Assembly: GCA_964403075.1 (NCBI GenBank)
Contig: CAYOEV010000041.1
Location: forward strand, 1 to 13,570
Source of the DNA: CAYOEV01 sp964403075
Lineage (GTDB): Bacteria > Bacteroidota > Bacteroidia > Cytophagales > Cyclobacteriaceae
DNA length: 13,570 bases
Direction of reading: 5' to 3'
Below are positions 8,004 to 13,570 of the stretch, in pieces. Within the stretch, counting starts at the first letter, position 1; each line of letters begins with the position of its first letter. The position numbers and the translations under genes were made by a program. The notes beneath the pieces are model-generated. The model made no database searches. It worked only from the letters and a program-made list of their open reading frames with translations, and was not told where the DNA came from.

Positions 8004-8124
8004 GACAGCGAATATAATCAGAAGCGGTTTTACCTGTACCTGGTTTTGACATTGGACCAACCGCCAAAGGGCATCCCGGAGGGGGTCGTCTTTTATCTGC
8101 AGCCTTTCAGCTACACCTGGTTGC

Positions 8125-8733
8125 TCACGATTTCATTCGGGTGCGGGACACAATGCTGCGCCCCAATGTAATTTCGTCGGTGAATTCCAATTCACTACCC
8201 ACCGGAATGCCTCTGGCAATGGTACTTATCTTGACCCCACTTTCTTTAAGCACCCTGGTGATGTAGTAAGCCGTGGTGTCTCCCTCCATGGTCGCACTCA
8301 GGGCCAGAATTACTTCTTTGATGTCATCTTCCTCCCCATTGATGCGGTCGAGCAGCGATTGAATGTGCACCTGGTCGGGACCCTTACCATCCATAGGAGA
8401 AATGCGGCCACCCAGCACATGGAACATGCCATTGTACTGACCCGTATTTCGGATGGCCAATACGTCGGTGATTTCCTCTACCACACATACCAGCGAGGCA
8501 TCGCAATGGGGTGTCTTGCAACTGCAGGCCGCAGTGTCACTAATCACATGGCAGGTGGCGCAATACCGGGTGTCTGTCCTCAGGCGTTCAATGGCCTCGG
8601 TCAGTTGATTCACTTCCTCCTTGGGCCGCTTCAGGAGATGTAAAGCCAGACGTATGGCTGATTTTTTGCCAATGCCTGGCAGTCTGGATATTTGGGTGAC
8701 GGCCTCTTCAATGAGCCTGGATGGATATTCCAT
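8125..8733 (-). CDS. recR: Recombination mediator RecR
   Basis: RecR works with RecO (and RecF) to load RecA on SSB-coated gaps. At 202 residues it has the family's normal length. Residues 1-52 hold the helix-hairpin-helix (RLPGIGKKSAIRLALHLL). The zinc-finger region at 58-77 is followed by the Toprim domain (VCVVEEITDVLAI, HVLGGRISPMDG) and the C-terminal ATP/ring segment RGIPVGSELEFTDEITL. The zinc motif is odd: cysteines fall at 58, 61, 70, 72 and 77, so the usual C-x2-C-x8-C-x2-C has lost one residue between the last pair, and an extra cysteine follows. The ATG at 8733 is only 6 nt after the clpS stop, which implies one transcript. Confidence 0.96.
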   Translation of the reverse strand: MEYPSRLIEEAVTQISRLPGIGKKSAIRLALHLLKRPKEEVNQLTEAIERLRTDTRYCATCHVISDTAACSCKTPHCDASLVCVVEEITDVLAIRNTGQYNGMFHVLGGRISPMDGKGPDQVHIQSLLDRINGEEDDIKEVILALSATMEGDTTAYYITRVLKESGVKISTIARGIPVGSELEFTDEITLGRSIVSRTRMKS

Positions 8734-8739
8734 TTACTT

Positions 8740-9033
8740 TCAGACGATAGCAGCTTTAATACCTGCTTCAGTTATTCCCTCGCGCATCGGCTTTAGTTCA
8801 TCATAGCTGCCTTTTTTCACTGCGCATTTACCACGGTAATGTATGAGCCAGGTGCATTGCTCCGCCTGCTGCTGTGCGTGTTTACACACGCGGATCAGCG
8901 TCTCAATCACATGTTCGAAGGTGTTGAAATCGTCATTGTACACCACCAGATCCCGTTCCTCCTCTTCGACTATTACCTCCTGGGTGACTTCTTCTTTCTG
9001 CCACTCCCAATCAAAACCTGCATACGTCATCAT
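8740..9033 (-). CDS. clpS: ClpS adaptor of the ClpAP/ClpCP protease
   Basis: ClpS binds N-end-rule substrates and hands them to the Clp ATPase. The 97-residue protein has an acidic N-terminal extension (residues about 10-27, rich in Glu) that matches the mobile arm which enters the ATPase pore. The core follows: YNDD at 32-35 with Asn33, Asp34 and Asp35 at the positions that hold the substrate's alpha-amino group, and His65 in IHYRGK, matching E. coli His66. E. coli Met40 is replaced by Phe39, which could shift side-chain preference; this looks normal for Bacteroidota. Tandem ATGs at 9033 and 9030 are both possible starts. The gene is first in an operon with recR. Confidence 0.92.
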   Translation of the reverse strand: MMTYAGFDWEWQKEEVTQEVIVEEEERDLVVYNDDFNTFEHVIETLIRVCKHAQQQAEQCTWLIHYRGKCAVKKGSYDELKPMREGITEAGIKAAIV

Positions 9034-9037
9034 AGTG

Positions 9038-9066
9038 CAAAAATACAGTTAGTTTCACAGTTCCAA
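9038..9066 (-). promoter_or_regulatory. Predicted promoter of clpS-recR
   Basis: Read on the minus strand, TTG (plus 9066-9064) and TATTTTTG (plus 9045-9038) are 18 bp apart; the latter is a full TAnnTTTG match. Transcription would start about 5 nt on, near 9033, which is the A of the first clpS ATG. The transcript may therefore be leaderless or nearly so. Confidence 0.5.
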
Positions 9067-9076
9067 AATTTTTCCT

Positions 9077-10534
9077 ATGTCTCCTCTATTGGTTGGCGCC
9101 ATCGTATTGGGCTATTTTCTGGTTCTCATCCTCATTGCACATTTCACCGCCAAAAATGCTACACCAGATGCCTTTTATACGGCACACCGGCAATCTCCCT
9201 GGTACCTGGTGGCCTTTGGGATGATTGGTGCCTCGCTTTCCGGTGTTACATTCATTTCTGTGCCCGGTGAAGTGGTTAATTCCAATTTTCACTATTTCCA
9301 GGTAGTACTGGGCTATATGGTGGGTTACCTGGTCATTGGCGCGGTGCTCTTGCCCCTGTACTATCGCCTGAATCTGGTGTCTATTTATTCCTATCTGGAT
9401 CAACGTTTTGGTTTTTGGTCGTACAAAACCGGTGCCTTCTTCTTTCTGCTGAGTCGGGTCATTGGTGCCTCGTTCCGCTTGTTTCTCGTGGCAGGCGTAT
9501 TACAGATTGCCTTTTTCGATGCATATGGCCTTCCCTTTTGGGTGGCCGTACTGACGGCGGTGGCGCTGATTTGGCTTTATACCTTTCGTGGAGGCATAAA
9601 AACTGTGGTGTACACGGATACGCTGCAAACCTTTTTCATGCTGCTTGCAGTGGTCGTGAGCATCCTTTTCATCAAAGACCAACTGGGCTATTCGTGGAAT
9701 GGACTGGTCCAAGCACTGCAGTCGGATGGACGTACCACGGTATTCAACTGGGACTGGCAGAGCGGCAACAATTTTTTTAAACAATTTCTTTCCGGTGCAT
9801 TTATCGCCATTGTAATGACCGGACTGGATCAGGACATGATGCAAAAAAACCTTACCTGCCGAACACTTAAAGATGCGCAAAAAAACATGTTCTGGTTTTG
9901 TATCGTGCTGGTGCTGGTCAATCTGCTGTTTTTAAGCTTGGGTACTTTGCTGTATCAATATGCTGAAGCCTTCCAACTGTTGGTTCCCGGGCGATCCGAT
10001 AACCTCTTTCCTCAGCTGGCCGTAAACCACTTTACCCTATTTGGTGCCGTGGTCTTCCTGCTGGGCATTACAGCGGCCGCCTACTCCAGTGCCGACTCTG
10101 CGCTGACCGCGCTGACGACTTCATTTTGTGTAGACTTCCTGGACTTTACACCTGACACCTATGCCTCGCGGCGCACACTCAGAATTTGGGTGCACTTCGG
10201 ATTTTCCATCCTCCTGTTTGTCGTTATTCTGGTTTTCCATGCCATCAATAGCGACAGCGTAATTGTGGCGGTATTCAAAGCGGCCGGTTATACCTATGGC
10301 CCCCTTCTTGGACTTTTTGCCTTTGGTATTCTAACCAAAAAACAGGTGAAAGACAGGTGGGTACCTGCCATAGCAGTGGCTGCACCACTTTTGGCCTACC
10401 TGATCAATGTCAATAGCCAGGCATGGTTGTGGGGCTATCAGTTTGGCTTTGAAATTCTGCTACTCAACGGGGCCCTTACCTTTACGGGTCTGGTATTGCT
10501 ACAAGACCAATCACCAAAACCAACTGATTCATAG
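9077..10534 (+). CDS. Sodium:solute symporter family (SSS) transporter
   Basis: Inner-membrane secondary transporter that uses the sodium gradient to import a small solute. The 485 residues form about 13 hydrophobic segments, beginning directly with the first helix (LLVGAIVLGYFLVLILI). Family signatures include GMIGASLSGVTFISVPGEV (about residues 49-67), LYTFRGGIKTVVYTDTLQ, TGLDQDMMQKNL and ITAAAYSSADSALTALT, the last corresponding to the Na2-site helix with small and hydroxylated residues. Length and order fit the LeuT-fold SSS family. The substrate cannot be assigned; proline, sugar, sialic acid and other carriers share these motifs. It is divergent from clpS across only 43 bp, and its end overlaps the convergent ATL gene by 6 bp. 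Confidence 0.93.
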   Translation: MSPLLVGAIVLGYFLVLILIAHFTAKNATPDAFYTAHRQSPWYLVAFGMIGASLSGVTFISVPGEVVNSNFHYFQVVLGYMVGYLVIGAVLLPLYYRLNLVSIYSYLDQRFGFWSYKTGAFFFLLSRVIGASFRLFLVAGVLQIAFFDAYGLPFWVAVLTAVALIWLYTFRGGIKTVVYTDTLQTFFMLLAVVVSILFIKDQLGYSWNGLVQALQSDGRTTVFNWDWQSGNNFFKQFLSGAFIAIVMTGLDQDMMQKNLTCRTLKDAQKNMFWFCIVLVLVNLLFLSLGTLLYQYAEAFQLLVPGRSDNLFPQLAVNHFTLFGAVVFLLGITAAAYSSADSALTALTTSFCVDFLDFTPDTYASRRTLRIWVHFGFSILLFVVILVFHAINSDSVIVAVFKAAGYTYGPLLGLFAFGILTKKQVKDRWVPAIAVAAPLLAYLINVNSQAWLWGYQFGFEILLLNGALTFTGLVLLQDQSPKPTDS

Positions 10535-10861
10535 GGACAGCTCTTTTAGCGGATCCCAAAAGACCTTTTCAAAATCGATGATTTGATCGTTGCGCACCTC
10601 CACCCCTTCATCCGCTAGCAGTTGCTGCATGCGCTCGGGAGGATGAAAATGAATTTTACCGGTGAGCACACCCATTCGATTCACCACCCGATGGGCAGGA
10701 ACCGTACGGTCGTTCATGGACTGGTTCAATGCCCAACCCACCATTCGGGCACTGCTGGTGGTACCCAGGAAGCTGGCAATGGCACCATAGGACGTCACCC
10801 GACCCCTTGGAATCAAGCGGGCGACCTGTAGCACCTCCTGAAAAAATGATTGACTCTCCAT
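10529..10861 (-). CDS. Alkyltransferase-like protein (ATL), MGMT family without the reactive cysteine
   Basis: Small DNA-binding protein homologous to the C-terminal domain of O6-alkylguanine-DNA alkyltransferase. The 110 residues contain the helix-turn-helix RVTSYGAIASFLG (21-33), the base-flipping Tyr25, the arginine finger Arg39 in SARMVGWAL, and the active-site motif as PAHRVV (55-60) instead of PCHRV. Ala56 replaces the alkyl-acceptor cysteine, so the protein cannot repair by alkyl transfer. Known ATLs bind O6-alkylguanine and recruit nucleotide excision repair (UvrA). The ATG at 10861 is preferred over an in-frame TTG at 10867. It is convergent with the symporter gene and overlaps its last 6 bp. 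Confidence 0.9.
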   Translation of the reverse strand: MESQSFFQEVLQVARLIPRGRVTSYGAIASFLGTTSSARMVGWALNQSMNDRTVPAHRVVNRMGVLTGKIHFHPPERMQQLLADEGVEVRNDQIIDFEKVFWDPLKELSL

Positions 10862-11182
10862 ACGCAAAGCTTAAAGATCGCAAATGGCATATCCAGCCAA
10901 AATGAAATGTCGAAAAAATTATCTCACTACGACACGTTGACAGGCTGCCGCCTGCGAACAAGCCAGCCAAACCAGGTGTCAGGTGTATCTGGCATGAGGC
11001 CTTTTTGCATGGAAAAATTTTTTATATTCATGGCATGAGACAAAATGAACGTTTTCAAAAGTATATCAACGCTTAAAATGCGATGTAGAATTAATTATCA
11101 ATCACTTAGAAAAAATATCTAAAAGTAAAATAAACGTAATGCATTTAGTTGGTAGTTGTATGGCAATAAAATAATTAACCCA
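10862..11182. other. Intergenic region spanning a base-composition boundary
   Basis: The first part (to about 11030) resembles the core genome in composition and includes a short hairpin CAGGC/GCCTG (10941-10954). From about 11035 onward the sequence becomes strongly AT-rich. The 9-mer TGGCATGAG occurs twice (10990-10998 and 11031-11039), bracketing the transition. No convincing gene, tRNA or IS end is visible. Confidence 0.45.
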
Positions 11183-11421
11183 ATGAAAAATATAATTGCT
11201 TTATTTATTTTGATTTTTGCTTCCCTATCTGTTCATGCCCAAGCGGATAAAACCAAATTTATAAGTCAAGCAAAAAACCAAATGCCTATTTTCCCAAAGG
11301 TATTGGGCCAAATAATAAATCAACTTTATTTAGGCTGCACAGCAATCCTGGTAGAAGAGCAAATAAAGATTCAGAAACTGGAGCAGTGAAAAATGATCCA
11401 CTTCAGATTAAAACATATTGA
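11183..11421 (+). pseudogene. Short exported protein gene, probably frameshifted in an A-run
   Basis: From the ATG at 11183 the frame gives a clear signal peptide (MKNIIALFILIFASLSVHAQ), then ADKTKFISQAKNQ, and stops at 11389 after 68 residues. From the A6 run at 11272-11277 a different frame looks more protein-like and stays open to the TGA at 11419-11421: KKPNAYFPKGIGPNN, then HSNPGRRANKDSETG, then KNDPLQIKTY. One more A in that run would join the two into a protein of about 79 residues. I do not recognise the family. Read as joined, the end overlaps the next gene's start by 29 nt, as translationally coupled genes often do. An alternative is that the 68-residue ORF is the real product. Either a sequencing error or a true deletion could explain the shift. 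Confidence 0.4.
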
Positions 11422-12202
11422 TGAATGCCAGCCAGCAGGGACAGATGGTGACTTGAGCATGAGTTGGTTTTGGTTAACGGATGGAGAATTATGGATTGAA
11501 CTAGCCGGTACCACCTTATACGAATACACACCAGAGGCACGAGAATATTTTGGAAATCAAATGACTTCTTTCAATGAGTATCCATTGGTGCGGTTCATCG
11601 AAGACTTCACTGAGTTATTCAAGCAGATTAGTGAACCCATTCCAGATGACATTTATGCAATCACAGATAACTTAGAGAACTTTTTTAATGACACCACAAA
11701 GTGGTTAAACATAAATGATACGGATGAAGATGGATATAACCATTTCTTTTTTGAAGAATACGATCAATTAATTTCATTTACTTATAACAGAAACTTTGAT
11801 TCTGGTCATTTAATAGGTGGACCTCACTTCTCATTTTTCAGAAATCACGACAAAATTAGAATCGTTTGGAATGTGGAATTTCAACTTGAGAATGGAATTG
11901 ACTTATGGACTGCTAAAAACAATAGCATTGAAATTCCTTACTCAGACTTCATTTATATGGTTCAAGATTTTGGAAAAAGGTTCTTTGACAAGATGGAAAC
12001 ACAGGTTGAATTGGCAGTTAAAAAAGACTGGGAGGGAATACAGATTGATAAGAATAGATTGATTGAAGAACATAAAGAAAGAGAGGTAAACTTTTGGAGA
12101 CAATTTTCACTTTTAGAAAACGTTCCACAAAATGAAACAAATTGGAATCACGTTCGGGAACTGAAATCAAGAATGGAAAAAGAAATTAAAACCAACACAT
12201 AA
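11393..12202 (+). CDS. DUF5984-like protein of unknown function
   Basis: A 269-residue, acidic, soluble-looking protein without signal peptide or membrane helix. The N-terminal block (SMSWFWLTDGELWIELAGTT, then LYEYTPEA) resembles the 'LHWFGLTDG-Y-W' opening that I associate with DUF5984 proteins. The middle holds FFFEEYDQLISFTYNRNFDSG and HLIGGPHFSFFR, and the tail from about residue 215 is helical and charged. No catalytic motif can be identified. The ATG at 11393 lies 4 nt after the stop of the preceding short ORF. The gene is AT-rich compared with the core genes to the left. Members of such families often appear as orphan or immunity-like genes in variable loci, which is suggestive here only. 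The family call is by memory of the pattern. Confidence 0.6.
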   Translation: MIHFRLKHIDECQPAGTDGDLSMSWFWLTDGELWIELAGTTLYEYTPEAREYFGNQMTSFNEYPLVRFIEDFTELFKQISEPIPDDIYAITDNLENFFNDTTKWLNINDTDEDGYNHFFFEEYDQLISFTYNRNFDSGHLIGGPHFSFFRNHDKIRIVWNVEFQLENGIDLWTAKNNSIEIPYSDFIYMVQDFGKRFFDKMETQVELAVKKDWEGIQIDKNRLIEEHKEREVNFWRQFSLLENVPQNETNWNHVRELKSRMEKEIKTNT

Positions 12203-12345
12203 ACCTGTATGGTAAAAAATAGGCAAATCCACAGTAAGAATAAAGCTTCAAGCAAGTATTACAATTTGGACCTAATCGAGGATTTCGCACTTATAAAACG
12301 CCTTTTTTTGATATACATGTCCGCTAAATAATTTAAAACTCTACT

Positions 12346-13271
12346 ATGAAAATTATATTTAACGATAGTGTAATTGATAATAAAATAGTTGAGGCTGACT
12401 ATGAAAGCGAAATGATTGCAGCAAAGAAAAATGGCTTTGAAACTGAGATATTTAGCTTTGAGGAATTGGAAGATGGCAATATAGCTACTGCCCTAAAATA
12501 CATTCACACTTGTGATAAAATGAAATTTGGTATTTATCGGGGATGGATGATGACACCAAAAATTTATGAACAATTTATAACAGACTTTTAAGTAAGAATA
12601 TTCAGTTAATTAACAATCTAACCGAATACAAACATTGCCATTACTTACCAGAGTCCTAGGACAAAATAATTGACCATACACCAAAATCAAATTGGACTAA
12701 AGATATTTCCAAAGACAATATTTTAGGACTTACAAATGAGTTTAGAAATAATCCATTAATCGTGAAGGATTATGTTAAATCTGAAAAGCATAATTGGAAT
12801 GAGGCATGCTTTATTCCAGACGCATCTGACAAAAAGAAAGTTCAAGACATAGTCAGTCGTTTTCTTGAATTGCGCGGAGACTATTTGAACGAAGGAATTG
12901 TTTTTCGCGAATTTATCGAACTAGAATTTCTAACCGAACACTCTAAAAGTAAAATGCCATTGACAAAAGAATTTAGAATTATTTTCTTAAATAAAAAAAT
13001 TGTTCAAATATTCAATTATTGGGATGAGGGGGATTATGGTTCCGAAAAACCAGATATTGATTTCTTTCAAAATATTGCTAAGAATATAGAAAGTAATTTC
13101 TTTACAATGGATGTTGCAAAAAAGAAAAATGGAGAATGGATAATAATGGAATTAGGTGATGGACAAGTAGCAGGACTTCCAAACAATGCAGACAGGGATA
13201 AATATTATAATGGACTGAAAAAAAAACTGGGTAGCAGATCGGCTATAAGCAATTGGAACTTAAGTGCTTAA
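12346..13271 (+). pseudogene. ATP-grasp domain protein gene broken by a frameshift and an in-frame TAG
   Basis: Two fragments belong to one ATP-grasp (carboxylate-amine ligase-like) protein of about 308 residues. Frame one from the ATG at 12346 gives MKIIFNDSVIDNK through FGIYRGWMMTPKIYEQF, then runs into TAA at 12589-12591. Adding one T in the T-run at 12574-12576 restores YNRLLSKNIQLINNLTEY, then KHCHYLPES. This is followed by TAG at 12657-12659 (codon 105), then DKIIDHTPKSNW and an open frame to 13271. The C-terminal part keeps the ATP-grasp core: IVKDYVKS, FREFIELEF, TKEFRIIFLN and the metal-binding end FFTMDVAKKKNGEW with MELGDGQVAGLP. Two independent lesions argue for decay. A C-terminal fragment starting near 12762 would lack the N-terminal and part of the central domain. 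Confidence 0.85.
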
Positions 13272-13385
13272 ATGATAAGTGAAAATATAATTCATGGTCA
13301 GTGCTGAATTGAAAAGAAAGTCCAGGAAGTTTCCAACAGCCTATAATCTAGAACGATTGTAGCCAATTTGAGAAAATTAAGATCC

Positions 13386-13419
13386 AAAAAAATCACAAGA
13401 GCCGTAACCCTTGTGATTT
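13386..13419 (-). terminator. Intrinsic terminator for the right-edge minus-strand gene
   Basis: AAATCACAAG (13390-13399) pairs perfectly with CTTGTGATTT (13410-13419) around a 10-nt loop. The run of seven A at 13386-13392 becomes a T-run when read on the minus strand, so the direction is minus. It lies about 32 nt beyond the stop at 13452. Confidence 0.8.
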
Positions 13420-13451
13420 GGACTATACTCGCTTCTGCTGATAAGTTTCGA

Positions 13452-13570
13452 TTATCTAAAATTCTCCTCAAGATGCTTTTGGAGTCGGATAAAGTCATTT
13501 TCAATTGTTCCGTTTTTCATTACGTCAAAGCAGGCAAAAGTTGGAAGCTTTTGCATTCCAAAGAATTTGA
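13452..13570 (-). CDS. C-terminal end of an unidentified gene entering from the right edge
   Basis: The minus strand reads KFFGMQKLPTFACFDVMKNG, then TIENDFIRLQKHLEENFR and a TAA at 13454-13452: 38 residues open to the edge. It looks like a coding end because the residue pattern is protein-like and a strong minus-strand terminator lies just downstream. The family is not recognised. The fragment LPTFACFDVMKN could be the C-terminal part of a thioredoxin-fold or other small domain, but there is no CxxC motif in the visible part. An internal start at Met5 is possible but less likely. A different-frame open stretch on the same strand (13298-13504) spans the terminator and is rejected. Confidence 0.5.
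   Translation of the reverse strand, partial: KFFGMQKLPTFACFDVMKNGTIENDFIRLQKHLEENFR

Noticed and set aside
10941..10954. CAGGC/GCCTG hairpin as a terminator for a gene near the ATL locus
   Set aside because: The stem is only 5 bp, no T-run follows on either strand, and no gene ends beside it.
10850..11038. A 62-codon plus-strand open frame starting inside the ATL gene
   Set aside because: It overlaps the ATL start on the other strand and crosses the composition boundary, with no recognisable domain, signal or spacing to a neighbour.
12657..12659. TAG as a recoded sense codon (stop-codon readthrough or amber recoding)
   Set aside because: The same gene also carries a frameshift about 80 bp upstream, and other genes here use TAG as a normal stop (the symporter and the M28 peptidase), so decay or error is simpler.
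12762..13271. The C-terminal ATP-grasp fragment as an independent gene
   Set aside because: The homologous sequence continues upstream through 12577 in the same frame apart from one TAG, and no proper start context exists at 12762, so it is part of a broken gene.
13298..13504. A 68-codon minus-strand open frame at the right end
   Set aside because: It runs through the minus-strand terminator hairpin and overlaps in another frame the more protein-like gene end at 13452-13570.
1..13570. CRISPR array, tRNA/rRNA genes or insertion sequence
   Set aside because: I saw no regularly spaced repeats, no cloverleaf-like sequence in the gaps and no transposase motifs on either strand.

Overview
The window looks like a chromosomal segment of a Bacteroidota bacterium, most likely of the Cytophagales/Cyclobacteriaceae type. 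The evidence is a short principal sigma factor without region 1.1, a Rho with a long charged insert, starts preceded by A-rich tracts instead of clear Shine-Dalgarno sequences, several matches to the Bacteroidota promoter (TTG, about 18-20 bp, TAnnTTTG), and the mix of secreted hydrolases. The genus call is inference from gene content only.

Layout. Left edge to about 3.85 kb is information processing. It holds the N-terminal half of serS (minus strand, running off the left edge), divergent from rho (plus, with a perfect intrinsic terminator), then the principal sigma factor rpoD/sigA (plus, with its own terminator). From 4.1 to 8.0 kb there are exported proteins: an amidase-signature lipoprotein, a 60-residue two-helix membrane protein, a small exported protein with an NTF2-like look, and on the minus strand an exported M28 metallopeptidase. 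From 8.1 to 10.9 kb come clpS-recR (minus, 6 nt apart, apparently one operon), a divergent sodium:solute symporter, and a convergent, end-overlapping alkyltransferase-like (ATL) DNA repair protein whose reactive cysteine is replaced by alanine.

Near 11.03 kb the composition changes sharply from about half G+C to very AT-rich, and stays so to the right edge. This part reads as an accessory or decaying region: a signal-peptide ORF that appears frameshifted in an A-run, an intact gene resembling DUF5984, an ATP-grasp gene inactivated by one frameshift and one in-frame TAG, and at the right edge the C-terminal end of a minus-strand gene with a good terminator.

Functional reading. The left part is ordinary core genome. 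SerRS charges tRNA-Ser, Rho and SigA control transcription termination and initiation, and ClpS and RecR serve proteolysis and recombination repair. The exported amidase and peptidase could release amino acids or ammonia, but nothing in the sequence ties them to the symporter. I found no clear new multi-gene system. The AT-rich right end is the most unusual part, chiefly because of its two apparently broken genes around one intact orphan gene.
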